Assembly: GCA_041288195.1 (NCBI GenBank)
Contig: JBGGME010000268.1
Coordinates: forward strand, 1 to 29,416
Length of the DNA stretch: 29,416 nt
Direction of reading: 5' to 3'
Origin: AWTP1-13 sp041288195
GTDB taxonomy: Bacteria > Pseudomonadota > Alphaproteobacteria > Rhizobiales > Hyphomicrobiaceae
Below, in pieces: positions 17,661-24,348 of the stretch; position 1 is the stretch's first letter, and each line of letters begins with the position of its first letter. The translations under genes were made by a program, and so were the position numbers. The notes below the pieces were generated by a model. That model had not been told where the DNA came from. It made no database searches and saw only the letters and a list, made by a program, of their open reading frames with translations.

Positions 17661-17754
17661 TGCGCGCCGGCGGGAGTGACGGCCGTCGCAGGAAACGGGT
17701 GGACCCAGCACATCGCTGCCCCTATCAAGCCGCCTCCACTATCCCGGCCCACCC

Positions 17755-18657
17755 ATGCGCACCCGCGACTGGCTCCTGCTCGTGTTCCTCTCGCTCCTGT
17801 GGGGCGCGAGCTTTTTCTTTGCCGCCGTCGCCGTGCGCGACATCCCGCCGTTGACGCTGGTGCTGGCGCGCGTTTCGATCGCTGCGCTGATCCTGCTGGC
17901 GATCGTGCGCGCGCTCGGCCACACGCTGCCAAAAGGCCTCGTCGCCTGGCGCTCCTACGCCGTGCTGGCGATCCTCAACAATCTCATCCCCTTCAGCCTC
18001 ATCTTCTACGGCCAGACCCGCATCGCCAGCGCGCTGGCCTCGGTGCTCAACGCCACGACGCCGCTGTTCGCGCTGATCCTCGCCCGCCTGTTCGCCGGCG
18101 AGGCGCTCACCGCCGCCAAGCTCGGCGGCGTGCTGCTCGGCATCCTGGGCGTCGCCATCCTGATGGGACCCGCCGTGCTCTCCGCCAATGCCGGCAGCAC
18201 GCTGGGCATGCTGTGCGTGCTCGGCGCGGCCTTCTCCTATGGCCTCTCCGCGCTCTGGATGCGGCGGCTGCGGGACACCCCGCCGATGGTGTCGGCGCTG
18301 TCGCAGCTGCTGTGCTCGACGCTGCTGCTGCTCCCGGTTGCCGCCGCGGTCGATCGCTTCTGGGAGCTCGGCATGCCAGGCCTGCCGGCGGCTTCGGCCG
18401 TGCTGGGGCTGGCAGCGCTCTCGACCGCGCTCGCCTACATCGTCTTCTTCCGCATCTCGGCGGCGGCGGGCCCGAGCAACGTCATGCTGGTGACGCTGCT
18501 GATCCCCGTCTCGGCGACGGCGCTTGGTGCGCTCGTGCTCGGCGAGCGGCTTGCGGCCAATCAGATCGCCGGCGCGCTCGTCATCGCCTCGGCGTTCCTC
18601 GTCATCGACGGGCGCATCTTCGGCGGATGGATGCGGGGGAGCACGCGCAAGGCCTGA
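17755..18657 (+). CDS. EamA/DMT-family transporter
   Basis: Integral membrane protein of 300 residues with about ten transmembrane helices in two EamA repeats. The first begins WLLLVFLSLLWGASFFFAAVAV with the typical LxWGxxF motif. The second starts after LSANAGSTLGMLCVLGAAFSYG. ALASVLNATTPLFALILA and GPSNVMLVTLLIPVSATALG are the paired helix-4-type segments. Such drug/metabolite transporters usually export amino acids, metabolites or drugs; the substrate cannot be read from sequence. ATG 17755 has no strong ribosome binding site. It is convergent with the SGNH hydrolase gene, with 15 bases between stops. Confidence 0.93.
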   Translation: MRTRDWLLLVFLSLLWGASFFFAAVAVRDIPPLTLVLARVSIAALILLAIVRALGHTLPKGLVAWRSYAVLAILNNLIPFSLIFYGQTRIASALASVLNATTPLFALILARLFAGEALTAAKLGGVLLGILGVAILMGPAVLSANAGSTLGMLCVLGAAFSYGLSALWMRRLRDTPPMVSALSQLLCSTLLLLPVAAAVDRFWELGMPGLPAASAVLGLAALSTALAYIVFFRISAAAGPSNVMLVTLLIPVSATALGALVLGERLAANQIAGALVIASAFLVIDGRIFGGWMRGSTRKA

Positions 18658-18672
18658 CGCACGCAATCGGGG

Positions 18673-19854
18673 TCAGCTCTTGCCCGCGGGCACGGGTGCG
18701 GCGGTGCTGGCGGCGGGACGCGCGCCAAGCAGGCGTCGATCGCTCAGCAGTTCCTTTGTGATCGCCTTGCCCGCCAGCTCGTTGCCGAGCGCATTCCAGT
18801 GCCAGTCGAAGGGAAACTCGAAACGGCGGCCGTCGCGACGGTAGGTGTCGGCGAAGGTCGTCTGCAGGTCGAGGAACGGCAGGTCGAGCTCTGCCGTCAG
18901 ATCCCGCGCGATGACGTTGAGCTTGTGCACCTCGTAGCTCTCGGGCGGCTTGCCGGAGTAGACGGCCTCGCGCACGCCATCCATGGCGAAGACGAGCCTG
19001 AAGCCGTCCTCGCGCGCCAGCGCCTTCATCTCGCCGAGCACGTAGCGGGCGAAGAACCGGTTCTTGGCGTGGTCGGCGATCCTGCGGATGTCGACAGCGG
19101 AGGAGATGAACTCCGGCTTGAACTCCTCGTCGCCCCCCCACCACAGGCGGCTCACCAGGTTCTTGAGTTGCAGGTAGGCGCCCGTCTTGTAGTAGAGGTA
19201 GCGGAACGTGTTGGAGTTGCGCAGCACGTCGCTGCCGCCGCCCATGAAGTCGACCGGCGCGATCTCCACGGGACGGCCAGCCTCGCTCACGCCGATCTTG
19301 AGGAAGCTCGAGGCATAGCGGGTCCTAAGAAAGCGGTAGGTCTCGTCGAAATCGTTGTGAATGAGCTGCACGACCACGACGTCGGGCTGGTACTGGCGCA
19401 CCTCGCGGCGCAGCATGTGCAGGTATTGGCTGAGCGGCGCCCCGTCCATGCCGAAGCGCAGCACCTCGGCGCGCACGCCTGCCGCGTTGAGCTCGCGCTC
19501 GATCACCTCGGGAAAGCCCTGGTCGGGATTGACGAAGCTGCCGTGCACGTAGGAATCGCCGACCACGGCGACGCGCAAGACCCCCGGCGTCTTGGCACGC
19601 ACGTAGGAGGGCTTGGTGGAGTTCCAGCCCTGCGCGTTGGTCGTGACGAGGGACTGCGTGCCGTCGGGGTGGCGGAAGGTGGCACGCGTGCTGGGCTGAT
19701 AGCGCACCACGCCGTCAATGGAGACGTTGGGAAGCACGTCGTCGGGCTTCAGGATCATTCCGAACACCACCAGCTCGAAGAAGGCGAACGTGGCGAGGAC
19801 GGAGACCGACAACAGGGCGATGTTGAGGGCAAGCTGTCTCAATTTGGCGCGCAT
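18673..19854 (-). CDS. Membrane-anchored SGNH/GDSL-like hydrolase
   Basis: Protein of 393 residues with one N-terminal transmembrane helix (about 8-34) and a periplasmic SGNH-type domain. The nucleophile is Ser101 in VVGDSYVHG. The Asn of block III is in QLIHNDFDE. The Asp350-x-His352 pair lies in FDWHWNALGN. The order and spacing are those of SGNH hydrolases related to AlgJ/AlgX-type acetyltransferases and sugar esterases, but no partner polymer genes or MBOAT protein are nearby. The C-terminal tail is Ala/Pro-rich. It is 94 bases downstream of the DUF2306 gene on the same strand. The substrate is unknown; an acyl ester on a surface glycan is a guess. Confidence 0.85.
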   Translation of the reverse strand: MRAKLRQLALNIALLSVSVLATFAFFELVVFGMILKPDDVLPNVSIDGVVRYQPSTRATFRHPDGTQSLVTTNAQGWNSTKPSYVRAKTPGVLRVAVVGDSYVHGSFVNPDQGFPEVIERELNAAGVRAEVLRFGMDGAPLSQYLHMLRREVRQYQPDVVVVQLIHNDFDETYRFLRTRYASSFLKIGVSEAGRPVEIAPVDFMGGGSDVLRNSNTFRYLYYKTGAYLQLKNLVSRLWWGGDEEFKPEFISSAVDIRRIADHAKNRFFARYVLGEMKALAREDGFRLVFAMDGVREAVYSGKPPESYEVHKLNVIARDLTAELDLPFLDLQTTFADTYRRDGRRFEFPFDWHWNALGNELAGKAITKELLSDRRLLGARPAASTAAPVPAGKS

Positions 19855-19948
19855 GTGCGGGGTCTCGTGCGGGAACGGTGGCAGGGCCGCAACGAGGCAG
19901 CAAGGCGTGTGCCAGGGGGACGCTCGGGAGGCGTGCGCGTCGGAGACT

Positions 19949-20347
19949 TCAGCCGCCGAACACCACCTTGTACATGATCCGGCCGGGAAAGAACGTGAAG
20001 AGCCCGGCGATCACCAGCGCGCCGAAAAAAATCCCGAGCATTGTGAGCTTGTGGCCGCGCACATTGTGCGCGCGGGCGCGCGTGATGCCGAACGGCAGCA
20101 TGATCAGCGTGAAGATGGCGAGCAGGTGGATCGGGCTCCAGGGGCCCCAGAGCCGGATCTCGTGGATCCAGAAGGCGCTGATGGCGACGACGAGCATCAG
20201 CGCCACCCACGCATAGCCGAGCGCGCGGTGGCGGCTGGTCCCCTTCACGCCGGCGAGTTGCACCACGCCGAGCACGAACGCCGCCATCGCCGCGTAGGCA
20301 TGGAGTTGAATGGCAACCGGCGCATGCGTCAGCGGCGCGAGGTTCAT
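19949..20347 (-). CDS. DUF2306-family small membrane protein
   Basis: Membrane protein of 132 residues with four predicted helices (about 15-34, 44-60, 73-88 and 104-122). The pattern HAYAAMAAFVLGVVQLAGVKG, SRHRALGYAWVALM and then GHKLTMLGIFFGALVIAGLFTF fits the DUF2306 group. Conserved histidines in the helices (His16, His40, His62, His74, His99) could bind heme or metal, but this is speculation. ATG 20347 has TAGGAG seven bases upstream. Its promoter region carries a perfect 23-base palindrome (20358-20380), so expression is probably controlled by a dedicated repressor not seen in this window. It follows ssb by 62 bases. Confidence 0.88.
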   Translation of the reverse strand: MNLAPLTHAPVAIQLHAYAAMAAFVLGVVQLAGVKGTSRHRALGYAWVALMLVVAISAFWIHEIRLWGPWSPIHLLAIFTLIMLPFGITRARAHNVRGHKLTMLGIFFGALVIAGLFTFFPGRIMYKVVFGG

Positions 20348-20357
20348 GGCGAAGCTC

Positions 20358-20380
20358 CTATGTTAATACAATTAACATAG
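20358..20380. promoter_or_regulatory. Perfect operator-like palindrome before the DUF2306 gene
   Basis: CTATGTTAAT, the spacer ACA, and ATTAACATAG form a perfect 10+10 inverted repeat. It is AT-rich in a GC-rich setting, lies between ssb and the DUF2306 start, and overlaps the predicted -10 and the edge of the TAGGAG ribosome binding site. Size and symmetry fit a dimeric HTH repressor of TetR, MarR or ArsR type; the protein is unknown. Confidence 0.75.
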
Positions 20381-20402
20381 AACCCGCCGATGCGCGCCGC
20401 AA
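20374..20402 (-). promoter_or_regulatory. Predicted promoter of the DUF2306 gene
   Basis: On the minus strand, TTGCGG (20402-20397) and TATGTT (20379-20374) are separated by 17 bases, a fair sigma-70-type match. The -10 lies inside the perfect palindrome, so a bound repressor would exclude RNA polymerase. The -35 lies just after the ssb stop. Confidence 0.45.
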
Positions 20403-20409
20403 GCACCCC

Positions 20410-20907
20410 TCAGAAGGGGATCTCGTCGTCGACCGGCTTGTCGAAACCCTTGCCGCCACCGCCAGCGCGCTTGGCCGTGCCGTTGGCCGGGGGGGCGCCA
20501 TAGCCCGCCTGGTCGTCCTCGTGCATGCCCGCCTGGGCGCCTGCCGCTGCACCGCCGCGCGCGTCGAGCATGGTCAGCACGCTGTTGAAGCCCTGCAGCA
20601 CCACCTCTGTGGAGTAGCGGTCCTGGCCGTCCTGGCCCTGCCATTTGCGCGTCTGCAGCGCGCCCTCGATGTAGACCTTGGCGCCCTTCTTCAGGTACTG
20701 CTCGGCCACCCGGCACAACCCTTCGTTGAAGATCACGACCGAGTGCCATTCGGTCTTCTCGCGGCGCTCCCCACTGGTCTTGTCGCGCCAGGTCTCGGTG
20801 GTGGCGACGCGCAGGTTGGCGATGGGACGGCCATCCTGCGTGCGGCGGATCTCCGGGTCCTTGCCCAGGTTGCCGACCAGGATCACCTTGTTGACGGAAC
20901 CGGCCAT
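20410..20907 (-). CDS. ssb: Single-stranded DNA-binding protein
   Basis: SSB of 165 residues, a homotetrameric OB-fold protein that coats single-stranded DNA in replication and repair. The N-terminus MAGSVNKVILVGNLGKDPE, the WRDKTSGERREKTEWHSVV strand region and YLKKGAKVYIEGAL are typical. A Gly/Ala-rich linker follows, ending in the acidic tip DDEIPF, the partner-binding motif. ATG 20907 has AAAGGAG six bases upstream. A perfect LexA-type box lies 139 bases upstream of the start, suggesting SOS control. In many alphaproteobacteria ssb is divergent from uvrA; here the divergent gene is a polysaccharide deacetylase. Confidence 0.98.
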   Translation of the reverse strand: MAGSVNKVILVGNLGKDPEIRRTQDGRPIANLRVATTETWRDKTSGERREKTEWHSVVIFNEGLCRVAEQYLKKGAKVYIEGALQTRKWQGQDGQDRYSTEVVLQGFNSVLTMLDARGGAAAGAQAGMHEDDQAGYGAPPANGTAKRAGGGGKGFDKPVDDEIPF

Positions 20908-21045
20908 GGGGGTCTCCTTTCGGGTATCGCCGCTCCAGCGGCTCGCGAATCTCAGGCGGCGACGTTAGCTGCCGGCCGCGGCCAAGGCTCGGGCCTCGAG
21001 TTGCTTGTCCACGCTTTTGCTCGGTAAAGCTCGAGCGTCGCCTAT

Positions 21046-21060
21046 GTTCGGTGTTTGTTC
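21046..21060. promoter_or_regulatory. LexA-type SOS box (GTTC-N7-GTTC)
   Basis: GTTCGGTGTTTGTTC matches exactly the alphaproteobacterial LexA direct repeat GTTC-N7-GTTC. It lies 139 bases upstream of ssb and 144 bases upstream of the divergent deacetylase ATG. ssb is a known SOS gene in this class, so it is the probable target. Confidence 0.75.
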
Positions 21061-21094
21061 TAGCACGCGGGCGGCGCCATGTCCATGCCCGACC

Positions 21095-21124
21095 GAGATT
21101 GCCAGAGATTCCCTGGAGATTGCC
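21095..21124 (+). repeat. Three phased GAGATT(G/C)CC repeats
   Basis: GAGATTGCC, GAGATTCCC and GAGATTGCC occur at 21095, 21105 and 21116, spaced 10 and 11 bases, about one helical turn. They lie 20 bases upstream of the predicted -35 of the deacetylase gene and may be activator-binding repeats. Confidence 0.35.
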
Positions 21125-21144
21125 GGGCGCGCCGACCGTCATCG

Positions 21145-21174
21145 TTGCCGTGCTGCGCAACCGGGGCCTAGACT
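21145..21174 (+). promoter_or_regulatory. Predicted promoter of the polysaccharide deacetylase gene
   Basis: TTGCCG (21145-21150) and TAGACT (21169-21174) are separated by 18 bases. A start near 21182 would give a short leader before ATG 21204. The match is moderate. Confidence 0.35.
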
Positions 21175-21203
21175 GCACAGGGGACTCATACAGAGGGACC
21201 GAC

Positions 21204-22073
21204 ATGCGGATCATGCTCGCGTCGCTGTGCGTGGCTTGCACGTTGGTCACAGGTGTTTCGCGGCCCAACGCCCAGGAGACGTGCGCGCCCAACACCTTGG
21301 GCGTCGCCCGGGTTGCCGAGGTCGACACGACGGGAGGCCCCTGGTTCGGGATGCCGCACGGCGACCCCGATTTTCTCGCCCCCGGCGAGGTCGTGCTCAC
21401 CTTCGACGACGGCCCCCACCCCCGCTACACGCGCCCGATCCTTGCCGCGCTTGCCGCCCAGTGCACCAAGGCCACGTTCTTCGTGGTCGGCGAGATGGTG
21501 GCCGAGCACCCGGGCATCGTGAAGGAGATGGCCGACCAGGGCCACACGCTGGGCACCCACACCTGGACGCATCCCAACCTCCGGCGCCTCCCCGACGACA
21601 AGGCCCAGGCCCAGATCGAGAGCACGTTCACGGCGGCTGAGAAGGCGGCCGGCAAGCCCATCGCCCCGTTCTTCCGCTACCCCTTCCTCAGCGATCGCGA
21701 CTCCATCGTCACCTACCTCAAGTCCCGCAACATCGGCCAGTTCGCCATCGACATCGACTCCTTCGACTGGCGCACCCGCGACGCCCGCAGCATCGTCCAC
21801 CGCGTCATGTCGGGGCTCGAGCGGCGCGGCCGCGGCATCGTGCTCATGCACGACATCCACGCCTCCACCATGCGCGCGGTGCCGGAGCTGCTCGCGCAGC
21901 TGAAGGCCAAGGGCTACAGGATCGTGCACATGCGGTCGCGCACGACTTTGCAGGTCCTCGTCGAGTTCCAGCCCCCCGTGAAGGACGCCAAGCACACCGT
22001 CAGCAAGGCCAACCCCGCAACCACCATGCGCCAGCGAGTGCGGCACCGCACGGTGCGCGCGCGCGCCTCGTGA
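21204..22073 (+). CDS. Secreted polysaccharide deacetylase (NodB/CE4 domain)
   Basis: Carbohydrate esterase family 4 protein of 289 residues that probably removes N- or O-acetyl groups from an extracellular or periplasmic polysaccharide. A signal peptide (about 1-24) precedes the NodB domain. Motif 1 is TFDDG (66-70, Asp68 base and Asp69 metal ligand). Motif 2 is H119-x3-H123 (HTWTH, metal ligands). Motif 3 is FFRYPF with Arg158. Motif 4 is DSFDW, and motif 5 is LMHDIH with His216. All catalytic residues are present. ATG 21204 is preceded by AGAGGGA; an upstream in-frame ATG at 21051 falls inside the control region and is unlikely. The C-terminal tail is basic. Confidence 0.93.
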   Translation: MRIMLASLCVACTLVTGVSRPNAQETCAPNTLGVARVAEVDTTGGPWFGMPHGDPDFLAPGEVVLTFDDGPHPRYTRPILAALAAQCTKATFFVVGEMVAEHPGIVKEMADQGHTLGTHTWTHPNLRRLPDDKAQAQIESTFTAAEKAAGKPIAPFFRYPFLSDRDSIVTYLKSRNIGQFAIDIDSFDWRTRDARSIVHRVMSGLERRGRGIVLMHDIHASTMRAVPELLAQLKAKGYRIVHMRSRTTLQVLVEFQPPVKDAKHTVSKANPATTMRQRVRHRTVRARAS

Positions 22074-22086
22074 GCCTCGCGGGCAA

Positions 22087-24120
22087 CTACTGCCCGCGCG
22101 CGGCGTCGGCGGCGGTGGCGAGATCGCGCAGCAGGCGCGCCCCGACGGCCGATGATGCCGCACAGTCGGGCGCGCGCAGCCTGTCGTAGATGGCGGGCAT
22201 GTCCCCCTTGAAGCCGTCGGCCATCGCCCGCCGGGCGACACCCGCGGCAACCGCACCGCCCGCATATCGCGGCCGACACATCAGGCGCGTGAGGCTCTCG
22301 GTCAGGCGCGCGCGATAGCCGTCGGCGATCACCATGTCGGCGGCGGACTTGGCGTAGCCCTGCCACAGCTGATGCTCTGTCGAGGTGGCCCAGCCCGCGT
22401 TCTGGCCGGCATCGCCGAGCCCCGCCAGGGTATCGGCCAAGCGCTGCCTGATCGGGCCGTCCTCCACGAAGGCGACCGATGCGCCGAGATTGGCCAGCTC
22501 CTCCTCGCTCGCGGGACGCAGCGCGATCAGGGCCATGTCGGCGAAAGCCGAGCCCTCCCCGCCCGGCGGCCGCGTGCGCCACACGTGCGCCCCCGTGAGA
22601 TCGCTGCCCTGCAGCCGCGCGCCGGTCAGGTCCGCGCCGAACAGGCCGGCCATGCGCAGGCTGGCGCCATCGAGCTCGCCATCGCGCAGCACCGCGCCCT
22701 CGAGCCCGACGAGCGACAGGTTGGCGCCCTGCAGGCTGGCGCTGGTGAAGTCCGCCATCGGCGCCTTCGCCCCTGCGAGCTCGGCGCCCTGCAGGGAGGC
22801 CAGCAGCAGATTTGCGCCATGCAGGGAGGCGCCCGTGAGATCGGCGAGGTCGAGCCTGGCTCCGGCGAGGTTGGCGCCGCCCATCAGCGCCAGGGAGAGC
22901 TGGGCGCCATCGAGCTGCGCCGCCTCGAGCCTGGCTCCGCGCAGGTCTATGCCGGCCATCCTGGCCCCGGACAGCCGGGCCTTGGAGAGGTTGGCACCCC
23001 GCGCGCTGACGCAGCGCGCGGCGCTGCGGCTGTCGGTGAGCAGGAGCTGGTTGAGATCGGCGCACCCCATCCACGCCCCGCGCAGATCGCTGCCGACAAG
23101 GCTCGCGCCGTCGAGGTCCGCCCCCGTCAGGTCGGCCTGGTGCAGGTCGGTGCGGTCGAGCTTGGCATTGCGCAGGTCGCGCCCGCGCAGATTGAGCGAG
23201 GGCTCGCCCGGCGTTGCGTCCTTGTCGACCACGAGGTCGACGTCGGTGACGTTGAGGTTGCGGGGAAAGATGCCGAGCAGCATGCCCTCGGGCGACACGC
23301 CGAAGCCGGGCACCGCATAGCCCAGGAGCTGGCCGGCCGCCCGCCCGTTGGCCTGGCGCGCCGCCGCGTCGAGGCCCTCGCCCGGAATGGTGGCGACGAA
23401 CAGCGAGAAGGCGGCGACGGCGGCGAGCAGCAGCCCCGTTGCCGTCAGGCTCAGGGGGTGGTGCACACCCGCTCTCCAGAACGCGCGGAAAAAGGAGGTC
23501 TCCAGCCGCCACAGGAACACGCCCACGAACACCAGCAGCGCCACGTCGGCCAGCAGCACGATCCGTTGCACCCAGGTGACGGCGACGTCGTGGTAGGGCA
23601 GGAAGACGAGCTGAATGTAGAGCAGCAGCAGCACCGGCATGACAACGAGCGTCAGCCAGCCCATGGCCTTCAGGATGAAGCTGACGATGCGGCTTCGCTC
23701 GGGCCCGGCGATGGCCTGCACGAAGAAGAAGTTGTCGAGCTCGAGGCGCAGGGGATGGGTGCGCTGGTCGGTGCTCTCGAGCATGCGGATGGACGCCGCG
23801 AACTCGAGCGTCTTGCGCGCCAGCAGCACGAGCTGGCCGATCAGCCCCATGTGGATCAGCACCAGCAGGATCGGGGCGAACAGGAAGAAGCGGGTGAGCT
23901 CGATCCGCACCTGCAGGATCGGCAGCGTGATGTCGCTGTTGAGCAGCAGCTCCTTGTGGCCGATGCCGGCGAGCGTGATCAGCAGGTAGCTCACGAGCGC
24001 GAGATAGATGAGCCAGGCCGTGTTGGCGCTGTTGCTCGACCGATTGACGGCCTCCAGCAGGCTGTAGGGATTGACCGGCGTTTCGGTCTCGGCTGCTTCC
24101 AGCCGGCTCATCTCGTTCAT
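22087..24120 (-). CDS. Membrane-anchored pentapeptide-repeat protein
   Basis: Large protein of 677 residues in three parts. Residues 1-250 hold about five transmembrane helices (near 36-53, 76-100, 150-175, 187-205 and 226-245). Residues about 308-511 contain roughly forty tandem pentapeptides of A(D/N)LxG type, such as ADLTGADLDGASLVGSDLRG, which fold as a right-handed beta helix. Residues 520-677 form a helical C-terminal domain with several cysteines. The membrane-to-beta-helix order is seen in some alphaproteobacterial proteins without a known role. The repeat block is slightly interrupted at about 351-372. It is convergent with the deacetylase, 13 bases apart. No partner genes point to a function. 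Confidence 0.93.
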   Translation of the reverse strand: MNEMSRLEAAETETPVNPYSLLEAVNRSSNSANTAWLIYLALVSYLLITLAGIGHKELLLNSDITLPILQVRIELTRFFLFAPILLVLIHMGLIGQLVLLARKTLEFAASIRMLESTDQRTHPLRLELDNFFFVQAIAGPERSRIVSFILKAMGWLTLVVMPVLLLLYIQLVFLPYHDVAVTWVQRIVLLADVALLVFVGVFLWRLETSFFRAFWRAGVHHPLSLTATGLLLAAVAAFSLFVATIPGEGLDAAARQANGRAAGQLLGYAVPGFGVSPEGMLLGIFPRNLNVTDVDLVVDKDATPGEPSLNLRGRDLRNAKLDRTDLHQADLTGADLDGASLVGSDLRGAWMGCADLNQLLLTDSRSAARCVSARGANLSKARLSGARMAGIDLRGARLEAAQLDGAQLSLALMGGANLAGARLDLADLTGASLHGANLLLASLQGAELAGAKAPMADFTSASLQGANLSLVGLEGAVLRDGELDGASLRMAGLFGADLTGARLQGSDLTGAHVWRTRPPGGEGSAFADMALIALRPASEEELANLGASVAFVEDGPIRQRLADTLAGLGDAGQNAGWATSTEHQLWQGYAKSAADMVIADGYRARLTESLTRLMCRPRYAGGAVAAGVARRAMADGFKGDMPAIYDRLRAPDCAASSAVGARLLRDLATAADAARGQ

Positions 24121-24348
24121 GCGCCTACGCCCCCCAGTGCGCCCTCACATCGCCTGGCCCCCCGGCCCGAAATTGCGCCGACCATAGCGGAGAAACTGTG
24201 GCGCGGTAATGGGTAAGCCGGTCACACGCGCAGGCCTTTTCGACCCAACTGGAAAAAAGGCGAGCCTCAACCGAACGGAGGACGATATCGCGGCGAAGCG
24301 CGGGTAAGCCTCCGGGATAGGCACTGAAATCCCCCAGGAGGTAGACCC

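Noticed and set aside
21051..21203. Longer start for the deacetylase at ATG 21051
   Set aside because: It would add 51 residues before a clear signal peptide and fall within the SOS box and predicted promoter; ATG 21204 has AGAGGGA upstream.
22372..24216. Plus-strand 614-codon frame opposite the pentapeptide gene
   Set aside because: The periodic protein on this strand is a reflection of the pentapeptide repeats on the other strand.
24234..24261. GCCTTTT/AAAAGGC hairpin between the pentapeptide and PAP2-like genes
   Set aside because: Only a 7-bp stem with a 14-base loop, no T-run placement fitting either gene end, and it lies between divergent genes where no terminator is expected.
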